Shown here piece after piece: positions 26,544 through 34,997 of a stretch of 64,000 nucleotides of DNA; positions within the stretch are counted from its first letter, which is position 1; each line of letters opens with the position of its first letter. The DNA is from Corynebacterium meridianum (GTDB lineage: Bacteria; Actinomycetota; Actinomycetes; Mycobacteriales; Mycobacteriaceae). The notes under the pieces were generated by a model, which was given only the letters and a program-made list of their open reading frames with translations, was not told the DNA's origin and searched no databases. The DNA lies in NCBI RefSeq assembly GCF_016342265.1, contig NZ_JAEIOS010000015.1, positions 310,001 to 374,000 of the forward strand, written 5' to 3'. The position numbers were made by a program, and so were the translations under genes.

Positions 26544-27044
26544 GGGGGTGGAAACCTTTCCTCGGTTCCGGCACGGGGCGTGTCGGAACGTGAACGAGTT
26601 CGAGGGGCGGTTCCGGGGGGATGCCGCACCGCTTCTCTTGGAGTGAGTATGAGTGAGTCGTGCCCCACGCTCAGCTCCGATCATCTTTTTGTAACCCTTT
26701 CGTTACTTCGTTTTTCAGGAGTAAATATTCATCAATATGGGGGCGTCGGGGGTGGTTTTATGATCCGATATCGGGCGATCGATCATCGCTGGGATCGATA
26801 TTCCCAGGTCGTCGTGAGCGCAAAAAGGAAATACCTTAACGGAATTACTGTTTGGGAAGATGGGGGCATTCGGGGGTGGCGTGGGGGGAGTTTCTGGTGG
26901 GGGCGTTTTCCGCGGACATACCGTGCAGCTGAGTTGCTGGCACCGTATTCACAGGGTCGTCACAGCTCGACCACGGTGATTACACACGGCGCGCGTGTGT
27001 AGTGGATGGGAATGCAGGCCACCAGGTGGAGAAGAAAGGGAGCG
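26544..27044. other. 500-base divergent intergenic region
   Basis: Holds the promoters of the ABC operon (minus) and of phoRS (plus). The part from about 26690 to 26850 is clearly richer in A+T than the rest of the window and contains small inverted repeats: GTAAC/GTTAC at 26691-26706 and CTGGGA/TCCCAG at 26789-26807. The phoR-proximal end holds the PhoR-type box. No gene is evident; the open frames here lack ribosome sites and resemble nothing. Confidence 0.6.
26949..26966 (+). promoter_or_regulatory. PhoR/PhoP-type binding box upstream of phoR
   Basis: TCACAGG, four bases, TCACAGC: two direct 7-mers at 11-base spacing. This is the layout of the M. tuberculosis PhoP box and, on the complement, CCTGTGAA matches the half-site of the C. 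glutamicum PhoR site. It lies 79 bases before the phoR start and suggests autoregulation. Confidence 0.65.
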
Positions 27045-27764
27045 ATGGAAGATATGGAATCCATCAAGGACGCTCAGGTGACGGTACTCGTCGTCGATGA
27101 CGAGCCGAACATCGTCGAACTACTGGCGGTGAGCCTGAAGTTCCAGGGATTCACGGTCGTCACCGCCGGATCGGGGCAGGAGGCGCTGCGGGTGGCGCGG
27201 TCCTGTGAACCGGACGCCTTCATCCTCGACGTCATGATGCCCGGAATGGACGGATTCGAGCTGCTCGGAAAGCTGCGCACGGAGGGCTTCGACGGGCCGG
27301 TTCTGTACCTGACCGCCAAGGATGCGGTAGAACACCGCATCCACGGACTCACCATCGGCGCGGACGACTACGTCACCAAGCCGTTCTCCCTGGAGGAGGT
27401 CATCACCAGGCTCCGGGTCATCCTCCGCCGGGGCAAACTGCTCGACGACGGGGCCTCCGACGCGACCTTGAGCTACGCCGACCTCACGCTCAACGACGAC
27501 ACCCACGAAGTGACCAAAGCGGGCCGGATCGTCGATCTGTCCCCCACCGAGTTCAATCTCCTCCGGTACCTGATGCTCAACGCGGAGGTGGTCCTCAGCA
27601 AAGCGAAGATCCTCGACAACGTCTGGCACTACGACTTTGGTGGCGACGGCAACGTCGTCGAATCCTACATCTCCTACCTGCGCCGCAAGATCGACAGCGA
27701 GGCGCCGCACCTCATCCACACGGTCCGCGGCGTCGGCTACGTTCTGCGCACACCACGATCATGA
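27045..27764 (+). CDS. phoR: Two-component response regulator PhoR (M. tuberculosis PhoP type)
   Basis: 239 residues from the ATG at 27045, which has GAAAGGGAG just upstream; an in-frame ATG at 27006 is less well placed. Receiver domain with the acidic pair in VVDDE, phosphoacceptor Asp in FILDVMMPGMDG and Lys in YVTKPFSLEE, then an OmpR-type winged helix (GGDGNVVESYISYLRRKID). The sequence closely follows mycobacterial PhoP. In C. glutamicum the regulator at this position near poxB is PhoR, which activates phosphate-starvation genes; naming follows that. The kinase gene overlaps by 4 bases. Confidence 0.88.
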   Translation: MEDMESIKDAQVTVLVVDDEPNIVELLAVSLKFQGFTVVTAGSGQEALRVARSCEPDAFILDVMMPGMDGFELLGKLRTEGFDGPVLYLTAKDAVEHRIHGLTIGADDYVTKPFSLEEVITRLRVILRRGKLLDDGASDATLSYADLTLNDDTHEVTKAGRIVDLSPTEFNLLRYLMLNAEVVLSKAKILDNVWHYDFGGDGNVVESYISYLRRKIDSEAPHLIHTVRGVGYVLRTPRS

Positions 27765-29140
27765 CCGGTGCTGCCGGAGACTGGCGGGCCCGTCTGCCGC
27801 TCCGGGTCCACCTCATCGTGATCGTCCTGCTCATGACCGCGACCGGGCTCGGGTTGTCGGCCGTGTTCGTCACGGGAGTCATGCGGGACTACATCTACGT
27901 GCAGGTTGACGAACAGCTCGGCAGCGCGCTCGACGGCTGGGCCGGGCGGGACATCCCGCGACTCGCCCCGGACGGCCCCCGTCTACCCAGCTCCTTCTAC
28001 CTGGAGAAGATCTACCCGGACGGCGCGAGCCTGACCTTCAACGACAGCTCGGGTACCCCGGACCTGACCGGGGTGACCCCCGGGGAGTATCCCGTCACGG
28101 TGGGCTCCGTACCCGGATCCGGCGAAGACAACCGGTGGAGGGTCGTAGCCGACTCCCGGGACGGGGTCACCACCATCGTCGGCTACTCCCTGGTGCTTGA
28201 GGCGTCGATGCTCCGTTACCTGCTGTTCTTCCAGCTCGTCATCGGCATGGTCGTCCTCGTGGCGGTCGGTGGCATCGCCCAGTGGATCGTCCGGAGAGCG
28301 TTCCGTCCGCTCCGGGAGGTGGAGAAGACCGCAGTGGCGATCGCCGGCGGTGACCTGAGCCGGCGGCTCCCGGACTGGCCGAAGACCACCGAGGTCGGGC
28401 AGCTCGCCGACTCCCTCAACACCATGCTGACCCGACTCCAGGAGTCCATCGACTCGGCGCGCACGAAAGAGGAGCAGATGCGCCGCTTCGTCGGGGACGC
28501 GTCCCACGAACTCCGCACCCCGTTGACGGGTGTCAGGGGTTTCGCCGAGCTCTACCGCTCCGGTGCCACCCGGGACGCGGACATGGTGCTCGACCGCATC
28601 GAGCAGGAGGCCGGCCGGATGGGGGTGCTCGTCGAGGACCTCCTGTCGCTCACCCGCGCGGAGGAGGCCCCCATGGATCCGGTACCCGTGGACATGCGGC
28701 CGGTATGTCTCGACGTCGTCACCTCGATGCGGGCTGCCCATCCGGATCGCACCATCCACATGGTGGACACCACGACCGAGGACCCCGTCGTCGCCGGGGA
28801 CCGGCAACGTCTGCACCGGATCATCGGGAACCTGGTGGGCAACGCCCTGATCCACGCCGGATCCGATGCGCGGGTCACGGTCGGCCTCGCGACCGGGGAA
28901 GAAACCGTCACGGTCACCGTGGCTGACGACGGCTGCGGCATGACGGAGGAGGACACCCGACACATCTTCGGGCGTTTCTACCGGACGGACGCCTCCCGGT
29001 CCCGGGCTTCCGGAGGCTCCGGCCTCGGCCTCGCGATCGTCAAGTCACTCACTGAATCACACGGCGGATCAGTCGCCGTGCGCAGCGCTCCGGGGGAAGG
29101 AGCGGTGTTCACCGTGGAACTGCCGCTGATCGTGGCGTAA
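27761..29140 (+). CDS. phoS: Sensor histidine kinase PhoS
   Basis: 459 residues. A first membrane helix at about 16-40, an extracytoplasmic sensor domain of about 110 residues, a second helix at about 153-175, a HAMP linker, the dimerisation domain with phospho-His in GDASHELRTPLTGV, and a GHKL ATPase with N-box IIGNLVGNALIHAG and G-boxes VADDGCGM and GGSGLGLAIVK. Partner of PhoR. Its start overlaps the phoR stop (ATGA). No terminator with a T tract is seen in the 76 bases before the convergent ferredoxin gene. Confidence 0.9.
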   Translation: MTGAAGDWRARLPLRVHLIVIVLLMTATGLGLSAVFVTGVMRDYIYVQVDEQLGSALDGWAGRDIPRLAPDGPRLPSSFYLEKIYPDGASLTFNDSSGTPDLTGVTPGEYPVTVGSVPGSGEDNRWRVVADSRDGVTTIVGYSLVLEASMLRYLLFFQLVIGMVVLVAVGGIAQWIVRRAFRPLREVEKTAVAIAGGDLSRRLPDWPKTTEVGQLADSLNTMLTRLQESIDSARTKEEQMRRFVGDASHELRTPLTGVRGFAELYRSGATRDADMVLDRIEQEAGRMGVLVEDLLSLTRAEEAPMDPVPVDMRPVCLDVVTSMRAAHPDRTIHMVDTTTEDPVVAGDRQRLHRIIGNLVGNALIHAGSDARVTVGLATGEETVTVTVADDGCGMTEEDTRHIFGRFYRTDASRSRASGGSGLGLAIVKSLTESHGGSVAVRSAPGEGAVFTVELPLIVA

Positions 29141-29216
29141 TGATCGGCGGGTCCAATCCCCCGTACCCTTTGATCCTGCGGGCTTCCGGCCTGCGGGGCC
29201 AGGGCGGGCGTGGTGG

Positions 29217-29522
29217 TCAGAGATCGAAGTCCGCGGTGTAGGGACCATCCCCGTCCCGGATCGTCTGACATGCGAGAGTCTGGTCGTCGCTGATGTCGTA
29301 GTCACTCAGCACATGGTTGACCAGCATGTGACTCGGTCCGCCGGTGAGGGTGCACTGGCACGCGCCACACTCGCCCTGCATGCAGCTGAATGGTACAGGG
29401 ACATCCGCCTCCAGGAGGGCGTCGAGGAGCAGCTGCCCTGCGGGCCAGCTGAATCGGTGCTCCACCCCGTCGACGATGGCTGTGTGGATCTCACCGGCGG
29501 GGTCCGCGGACGCCGCGGTCAC
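29217..29522 (-). CDS. Stand-alone 2Fe-2S ferredoxin
   Basis: 101 residues. Plant-type ferredoxin with cluster Cys in CMQGECGACQC (C-x4-C-x2-C) and a fourth Cys in LACQTI. The sequence resembles the C-terminal ferredoxin domain of KshB/HmpX-type oxygenase reductases, here without the flavin/NAD part. GTG start at 29522 overlaps the upstream hydrolase stop by 4 bases. Last gene of a four-gene coupled operon. Its redox partner is not in the window. Confidence 0.85.
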   Translation of the reverse strand: MTAASADPAGEIHTAIVDGVEHRFSWPAGQLLLDALLEADVPVPFSCMQGECGACQCTLTGGPSHMLVNHVLSDYDISDDQTLACQTIRDGDGPYTADFDL

Positions 29523-30244
29523 AGCTTCTCCACCCGCTGCGAGGTCTCGTGTCCCGTCGCGCTGAGATCCTGGTCGGCGTCCCCCGGGGCGGGCACATCC
29601 TGTGGCTCGGACGCCCCGTCCGCCAGTGCCAGGGCGACCTCCTCGGCGTGTGTCGTCAGCAGCGCGTGTGAGGTACCGCGCACCCAGCGGACCTCTCCCA
29701 CCTGTGAGGAGGCGGGATCGACGATCCGGTCGTTGTCCGAGACGATCGAGATCACGCGGACCCCCTCCGGGACCGGAGCGTCGATCTCCCCATCGCACAT
29801 CAACTGGACCAGGGACGGTCCGGTCACCGCGGTGACGAGAGCCCGCACCAGCGGATTCCATGCGACCGGCTGACCACGGAAGCACGCCCCCAACCCGACG
29901 AGGGTGCGGACCCGGCCGGCGAACTCCGGAAGATGCGCGAGGCGCAGCCCCATGAGACCACCCAGGGAATGGCCGACGATGTCGAAGCGCTGGCCCGGCT
30001 CCAGCTCGCGCTCCAGGGCGGTGACGATGTCGAGGAGACACAGCTCGAGCCGATCCGTGCCGCGGTGACCGAACTCCACCCCGATGACCCGTCGGCCCTC
30101 GTCCCTGAGTCGGGCGGCGATCAGCGCGAAGTTCCCCGGGGAACTCACGGTTCCGTGGAGCAGAACCACCGGGACGTCCCCGGCGACCGGGGGGAGCGGC
30201 TCGGGGAGGATACCCCGACGGGGGATGAGCAGGGCGAGATTCAC
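29519..30244 (-). CDS. Alpha/beta hydrolase (lipase/esterase-like)
   Basis: 241 residues from the GTG at 30244 (GAAGGGG upstream). Visible: oxyanion-hole region VVLLHGTVSSPGNF, nucleophile elbow VGHSLGGLMGLRLAH, a later Asp in SIVSDNDRIVDP and His in RGTSHALLTTH, a complete catalytic triad. No signal peptide, so cytoplasmic. Substrate unknown; the family includes acylglycerol lipases. It is 11 bases downstream of a second, related hydrolase gene and overlaps the ferredoxin gene by 4 bases. Confidence 0.85.
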   Translation of the reverse strand: MNLALLIPRRGILPEPLPPVAGDVPVVLLHGTVSSPGNFALIAARLRDEGRRVIGVEFGHRGTDRLELCLLDIVTALERELEPGQRFDIVGHSLGGLMGLRLAHLPEFAGRVRTLVGLGACFRGQPVAWNPLVRALVTAVTGPSLVQLMCDGEIDAPVPEGVRVISIVSDNDRIVDPASSQVGEVRWVRGTSHALLTTHAEEVALALADGASEPQDVPAPGDADQDLSATGHETSQRVEKL

Positions 30245-30255
30245 GGGGATCCCCT

Positions 30256-31068
30256 TCAGCTGGAGGTGGTGGGCCGCAGGGATTCGAGGGTCTCCGCGAC
30301 GAGGGTGCGCACAATTCTGCTCCGGGGCATTTCCGTGTGCAACACCACGGCCCGGGGGTGGATGTCCTGCAGCCAGATGTTCTCCACCCCGGGGCCGTCG
30401 AGGAAACATGAGTCGGCCGGGACGACGGTGGAGTCGGTCCGGGTGGCCACACAGGTGTAACTGACCCCCGGTTCCGTGTCCCCGTCGGCGTTCAGCGCCG
30501 TGAGAAATGCCGAACCCGTGAACTGCTGACGCCCGGCCGGGCCGAACACCGTCTCCGCCGCGCGCGTCGTCAACTCGGCCTGCCGTTCGGTGTGTACCAG
30601 CGGTCTCAGCAGGCCCGCCTCCCGGATACCGTGGTTGGGACTCGCCAGACAGACGAGGTGCCGAACGTGAGGGGCACCGCCGAGCATCCGCATCCACCAC
30701 CGGGCGAGTACCCCGCCCTGCGAGTGGCCGACGAGGACAACCTGCCGCGCTCCGGTCGCGTGCAGGACCTGTTCGATGTAGGCGCCGACCTGTTCCGCTG
30801 AATCCTCGATCCGGTTCGTCGCCCGGTTACCGTAGTCGGGGATGAACACCGCCCACCCCAGTGCCCGGAGTTGGGTGGTGAGATCCTCGAAGTCACCGCT
30901 GGTGACGGTGGTTCCGTGGATGAGGACGACCGGCCAGGGCCGTTCCGGTGTCGGGCGGGCACGCCAATCGTCCTCGACCCAGCCCCGGACCCGCAGCCGG
31001 GCACCTACCGGAACGGAGACGTCCAGCTCCGGGATCAGCCGCGGCAGACGGGCGGAGAGGTCCCTCAA
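30256..31068 (-). CDS. Alpha/beta hydrolase (class 2 lipase-like)
   Basis: 270 residues. VVLIHGTTVTSGDF and nucleophile elbow VGHSQGGVLARWW, with LVCLASPNHG and VVPADSCFLDGPGVEN as seen in actinobacterial secreted lipases that act on triacylglycerols. Unlike those, it lacks a signal peptide. The His is probably that of the C-terminal VVLHTEM. Its start overlaps the HIT gene stop by 4 bases. The pair of hydrolases may have arisen by duplication, but they are diverged. Confidence 0.83.
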   Translation of the reverse strand: MRDLSARLPRLIPELDVSVPVGARLRVRGWVEDDWRARPTPERPWPVVLIHGTTVTSGDFEDLTTQLRALGWAVFIPDYGNRATNRIEDSAEQVGAYIEQVLHATGARQVVLVGHSQGGVLARWWMRMLGGAPHVRHLVCLASPNHGIREAGLLRPLVHTERQAELTTRAAETVFGPAGRQQFTGSAFLTALNADGDTEPGVSYTCVATRTDSTVVPADSCFLDGPGVENIWLQDIHPRAVVLHTEMPRSRIVRTLVAETLESLRPTTSS

Positions 31069-31490
31069 GCGGGACGTCCGTCGTCATCCGTGCCGAGCGC
31101 GGCACGGAGCTTCGCCGCCGCGGCGTCCATCTTCTCCGGGTCGGTCTGATCGGCCGGGATAACGCGCTTGAAGTCGTAGTCGGCCATGCTCGACGTGGGG
31201 AAAACGTGGATGTGGGCGTGCGGGACCTCGAACCCGGCGATGATGTAGCCGGCCCGGGGGACGTCGAAGCACTCGGGGATCGCCGCGCCCACCATCTGCG
31301 CGACCTCGTTCAGATGTCTCCAGGTCCGTTGGTCGAGATCGGTCCACCGGTCGACCTCCTCGACCGGGACCACCAGAACGTGCCCGTAGGACAGGGGTTC
31401 GATGGTGAGGAATGCGACCGCCCTGTCGTCGCGCCAGATGAATCGTCCGGGGATCTCGCCGTTGATGATCTTCGTGAATACGCTGCTCAT
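31065..31490 (-). CDS. HIT-family nucleotide hydrolase/transferase
   Basis: 141 residues. Histidine-triad motif HAHIHVF and the N-terminal [15 protein letters not shown] typical of the Hint/HinT group, which cleave AMP-amino or AMP-acyl links. First gene of the operon, read from a leaderless promoter that diverges from purD. The combination with lipases and a ferredoxin is unusual for HinT. Confidence 0.92.
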   Translation of the reverse strand: MSSVFTKIINGEIPGRFIWRDDRAVAFLTIEPLSYGHVLVVPVEEVDRWTDLDQRTWRHLNEVAQMVGAAIPECFDVPRAGYIIAGFEVPHAHIHVFPTSSMADYDFKRVIPADQTDPEKMDAAAAKLRAALGTDDDGRPA

Positions 31491-31498
31491 ACCAATCC

Positions 31499-31504
31499 AG
31501 GGTA
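31499..31504 (-). promoter_or_regulatory. -10 box, leaderless promoter of the HIT operon
   Basis: TACCCT on the minus strand, 8 bases before the ATG at 31490. Confidence 0.45.
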
Positions 31505-31572
31505 GCGGCCCCGCGCCGCCCGCGCCGCTCCTGGATTGCGCAGTTCCGCGCTCCGGCGGAAACCGGCGGCGG

Positions 31573-31578
31573 TAGGGT
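31573..31578 (+). promoter_or_regulatory. -10 box, leaderless promoter of purD
   Basis: TAGGGT, 7 bases before the ATG at 31586. It rules out the in-frame GTG at 31577, which overlaps the box. Confidence 0.5.
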
Positions 31579-31585
31579 GGGGGAC

Positions 31586-32866
31586 ATGCGAATCCTCGTC
31601 ATCGGATCCGGAGCCCGCGAGCATGCACTGCTGCGTGGCCTGGCACAGGACCCCATCGAACCAGAACTTCACGTCGCCCCGGGTAACACCGGAATGGACC
31701 CCCTGGCGGCCCGACACACCGAACTCGACGGCACCCCGTTGAAGGTCGATGATCCGGCGCAGGTCACCGACCTCGCCCGCCGGATCGACGCCGATCTCGT
31801 GGTCGTCGGGCCGGAGATCCCGCTCGTCGCGGGCGTCGCCGACGCACTGCGGGACGCCGGCATCGCCGTGTTCGGTCCCGGACGGGAGGCCGCCCGCATC
31901 GAGGGGTCCAAGGCGTTCGCCAAGGACGTGATGGCTGCCGCGGGTGTCGCCACCGCACACGCCGAGGCGCTGGAGTCCGGTGCCTCCGATGCTGAGATCG
32001 ACGCCGCCATCGACCGCTTCGGACCGGTCTGGGTGGTCAAGGACGACGGCCTCGCGGGCGGCAAGGGGGTCGTCGTGACCCGTGACCGCGACGAAGCCGT
32101 GGCGCATGTCCGTTCCGTCCATTCCTCGGGTAACCCCGTGCTCCTCGAGAGTTTCCTCGACGGCCCCGAGGTGTCCCTGTTCTGTCTCGTCGACGGCACC
32201 ACCGTCGTCCCCCTCCTGCCAGCTCAGGACCACAAGCGGGTTCGCGACAACGACGAGGGCCCGAACACCGGTGGAATGGGCGCCTACGCCCCGCTGCCGT
32301 GGCTGCCGGACGGCGCCGTGGAACAGATCGTGCGCGATGTCGTGGAACCCGTCGCGGAGGAGATGGCACGCCGGGGTTGCCCTTACTCGGGCCTGCTGTA
32401 CGCGGGACTCGCCTGGGGGGCGGACGGCCCGGCCGTCGTCGAGTTCAACTGCCGGTTCGGTGACCCGGAGACCCAGGCCGTCCTCGCACTGCTTGAGACC
32501 CCGCTCGCGCAGCTTCTGCACTCGGTCGCGAACGGAACACTCGCCGCGCAGCCGCCGCTCCGCTGGCGGGAAGGCTACGCATTGACCGTGGTCCTCGCAG
32601 CGCAGGGCTACCCCGCTTCCCCCCGTTCCGGGGATGTCATCACCGGGGCCGACGTCGACGGCGTGCTGCACGCCGGGACCGCCCGCAACAGCGACGGCGA
32701 GCTCGTTTCCGCCGGTGGGCGGGTGCTGTCCATCGTCGGGACCGGCCCAGACCTCGTTGCCGCGCGGGAGGAGGCGTACGGCATTCTCCGGGGTGTCACG
32801 ATGGCCGGCGGTCACTACCGCTCGGACATCGCGGGACCCGCGGTCGAGGGACGCATCCGGATCTGA
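31586..32866 (+). CDS. purD: Phosphoribosylamine-glycine ligase
   Basis: 426 residues; second step of purine synthesis, an ATP-grasp enzyme. N-terminal [15 protein letters not shown], central ATP-grasp segments ([36 protein letters not shown]) and the metal-binding [15 protein letters not shown] are all intact. It is separate from purB and purC, each of which has its own promoter. Confidence 0.97.
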   Translation: MRILVIGSGAREHALLRGLAQDPIEPELHVAPGNTGMDPLAARHTELDGTPLKVDDPAQVTDLARRIDADLVVVGPEIPLVAGVADALRDAGIAVFGPGREAARIEGSKAFAKDVMAAAGVATAHAEALESGASDAEIDAAIDRFGPVWVVKDDGLAGGKGVVVTRDRDEAVAHVRSVHSSGNPVLLESFLDGPEVSLFCLVDGTTVVPLLPAQDHKRVRDNDEGPNTGGMGAYAPLPWLPDGAVEQIVRDVVEPVAEEMARRGCPYSGLLYAGLAWGADGPAVVEFNCRFGDPETQAVLALLETPLAQLLHSVANGTLAAQPPLRWREGYALTVVLAAQGYPASPRSGDVITGADVDGVLHAGTARNSDGELVSAGGRVLSIVGTGPDLVAAREEAYGILRGVTMAGGHYRSDIAGPAVEGRIRI

Positions 32867-32887
32867 CACGTTCCGGGCCGAGGGGTC

Positions 32888-32893
32888 TAGAGT
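32888..32893 (+). promoter_or_regulatory. -10 box, leaderless promoter of trkH
   Basis: TAGAGT, 8 bases before the GTG at 32902. Confidence 0.45.
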
Positions 32894-32901
32894 TCTACGG
32901 C

Positions 32902-34284
32902 GTGAGCAGAACTTCCCCGCGACGCGGTTCTGGGCCCCCGCCCCGTCCCCTCAGCCCGGCCAGGCTGGTGGCCGGCGCATTCGCCGTCCTGATAACCGTC
33001 GGAACCCTTCTCCTCCTGCTTCCGGCCTCACGGGTCGGGGACGGTGGAGCGGATGTCGTGACCGCGCTGTTCACAGCGACCTCGGCGGTCTGCCTGACCG
33101 GCCTGATCGTCGTCGACACCGCCACCTACTGGTCCCACTTCGGACAGGCGGTCATCGTCGTCCTGATCCAGCTCGGTGGTCTCGGGATCATGACGCTGGC
33201 GACGTTCACCTCCTGGGTCATCGCCGGCCGTATCGGGGTGAAGTCGCGGCTCAACGCTGCGGCGGAAGGCCGGGGGATCCACCTCGGTGACGTCCGTACC
33301 CTCCTCGTCGCCACCGTCACCTTCACCTTCGTCGCCGAGTTCGTCGTCGCGGTCCTCCTGACCCTCCGCTTCCACTCCTACGGTTTCGACTGGCTGGCGA
33401 GTATCTGGGAGGGCGGATTCCACGCCGTGTCGGCGTTCAACAACGCGGGCTTCGGTCTGCGCTCCGACAATCTCGTGCCCTACGCCCGGGACAGCGGGAT
33501 CGTGCTGCCCGTCGCCGGGGCGATCATCATCGGTGGTCTCGGCTACCCGGTGCTGTTGGAGATCGCACTGCGGACCCGCCGCCGCACCCAGGGCATAAGC
33601 AGGCTGCCCCAGATGTCGCTGACGGCCAGATTCGCCCTGACCGGCACCACGATCCTGCTCATGACCGGCTGGGTCGGCTACGCGGTGCTCGAATGGCGCG
33701 GGGTCTTCGCGGAGTTCAGTCTGGGGGATAAACTCCTCAACTCCTTCTTCCAGTCTGTGACCACCAGGACCGCGGGCTTCAACACCGTCGATCTCGGCGA
33801 GTTCCACCCCTCGAGTCTCCTGCTCACCGACGTACTCATGTTCGTCGGCGGTGGCTCAGGTGGTACCGCCGGCGGCGTGAAGGTGACCACCGTCGCCGTC
33901 CTCGTCGCCGTCGTCATGGCCGAGATCCGCGGTGCGGAACACGTCTCGGCCTACAGTCGCCGGATACCGCAACGCACGATCCGGCAGGCGCTCACCGTCA
34001 TCGTCCTCGCCGGGGTGTCGGTCGCCGGATCCATCGGGGTCATGCTGCTGCTCGCGCCCGAGATAGAGACGAACCGCATAGTCTTCGAGGTGGTCAGCGC
34101 CTTCGCCACCGTCGGCCTGTCCACCGGAATAACAGCGGACCTGCCCGCGGGGGGCCAGCTGCTTCTCGTCCCGCTCATGTACGCCGGCCGTATCGGCCCG
34201 ATCACGCTCGTCGCGGCGCTCGCAGCCCGCAACCGCAACGGCATCCTCTACTCGCATCCAGTCGAAAGGCCCCACATTGGTTAG
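32902..34284 (+). CDS. Potassium uptake protein TrkH/KtrB
   Basis: 460 residues, K+-translocating subunit with four M1-P-M2 repeats. Filter-like sequences include SAVCLTGLIVVD, SAFNNAGFGLRSDN, TTRTAGFNTVDL and FATVGLSTGITAD, each with the conserved Gly. The first 30 residues are basic and Pro-rich. It is paired with an RCK-domain regulator whose TTG start lies inside this gene's 3' end, the usual KtrAB layout. The gene pair splits the purine cluster between purD and purB. Confidence 0.93.
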   Translation: MSRTSPRRGSGPPPRPLSPARLVAGAFAVLITVGTLLLLLPASRVGDGGADVVTALFTATSAVCLTGLIVVDTATYWSHFGQAVIVVLIQLGGLGIMTLATFTSWVIAGRIGVKSRLNAAAEGRGIHLGDVRTLLVATVTFTFVAEFVVAVLLTLRFHSYGFDWLASIWEGGFHAVSAFNNAGFGLRSDNLVPYARDSGIVLPVAGAIIIGGLGYPVLLEIALRTRRRTQGISRLPQMSLTARFALTGTTILLMTGWVGYAVLEWRGVFAEFSLGDKLLNSFFQSVTTRTAGFNTVDLGEFHPSSLLLTDVLMFVGGGSGGTAGGVKVTTVAVLVAVVMAEIRGAEHVSAYSRRIPQRTIRQALTVIVLAGVSVAGSIGVMLLLAPEIETNRIVFEVVSAFATVGLSTGITADLPAGGQLLLVPLMYAGRIGPITLVAALAARNRNGILYSHPVERPHIG

Positions 34285-34939
34285 CTTCCTGCAACGCCGC
34301 TCACTGCCCCCCGTCGTCATCCTCGGCCTCGGGCGCTTCGGTATGGCCCTCGGCGAGGAGCTCGTCGCCTCCGGCGTCGAGGTCCTCGGGGTCGACGACC
34401 GGGAGGACGTGGTCTCCACCGCGGCCGGCATCCTCACCCACGCCACCATCGCGAACACAACCAACATCGAGGCCCTGCGCCAGCTGTCGGTGCACGAATG
34501 CCAGCGTGCCGTCGTCGGCATCGGATCCAACATGGCGGCATCCCTGCTCACCGCCTCCGCCGTCATCGAGCTCGGTGTCCCCAACGTGTGGGCGAAGGCG
34601 GACGGCGACGCGCACGCGAAGATCCTCACCCAGATCGGGGTCCACCACGTCATCCGGCCCGAGAGGGACACCGGCCGCCGGATCGCCCACCTCATGACGG
34701 GCAACGTCGAGGAGTACGCCGAGTTCGACCGGGACTTCGCCGTCGTCAAGCTGGCCCCGCCGATGTCGATGCTCGGCAAACAGATCAGTGCCGTACCCCC
34801 GGGAATCCACATCGTCGCGGTCCGTCATCCCGGGGCCCGGTTCGTCGTGGCGCGACCTGATGAGACCATCCGGTCCGGTGACCTCGTGATCGCGGCCGGT
34901 GACCCCGAGGTGCTGGAGGCGTTCGTCGCGGCCGGCTGA
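34277..34939 (+). CDS. Potassium uptake regulatory subunit TrkA/KtrA (RCK domain)
   Basis: 220 residues. Rossmann-fold nucleotide site VVILGLGRFGMALGEEL, then an RCK_C domain (about residues 140-220). It gates the TrkH-type channel according to bound ATP/ADP; in several Gram-positives the RCK_C domain also binds c-di-AMP. Start codon is TTG at 34277, overlapping trkH by 8 bases. Confidence 0.92.
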   Translation: MVSFLQRRSLPPVVILGLGRFGMALGEELVASGVEVLGVDDREDVVSTAAGILTHATIANTTNIEALRQLSVHECQRAVVGIGSNMAASLLTASAVIELGVPNVWAKADGDAHAKILTQIGVHHVIRPERDTGRRIAHLMTGNVEEYAEFDRDFAVVKLAPPMSMLGKQISAVPPGIHIVAVRHPGARFVVARPDETIRSGDLVIAAGDPEVLEAFVAAG

Positions 34940-34985
34940 TCCAACCGAACCGGTTATTCCGCGGAACTGATGCTCCCCGGCGTGC

Positions 34986-34991
34986 GATAAT
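34986..34991 (+). promoter_or_regulatory. -10 box, leaderless promoter of purB
   Basis: GATAAT, 6 bases before the GTG at 34998. Confidence 0.5.
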
Positions 34992-34997
34992 GGCCCC

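Noticed and set aside
27198..27210. CCTGTGAA half-site inside phoR (and another near 1944)
   Set aside because: Single half-sites inside coding sequence without an 11-base partner; expected by chance.
29150..29205. CCTGCGG repeats after phoS considered as a terminator
   Set aside because: The copies are direct, not inverted, so no stable stem forms.
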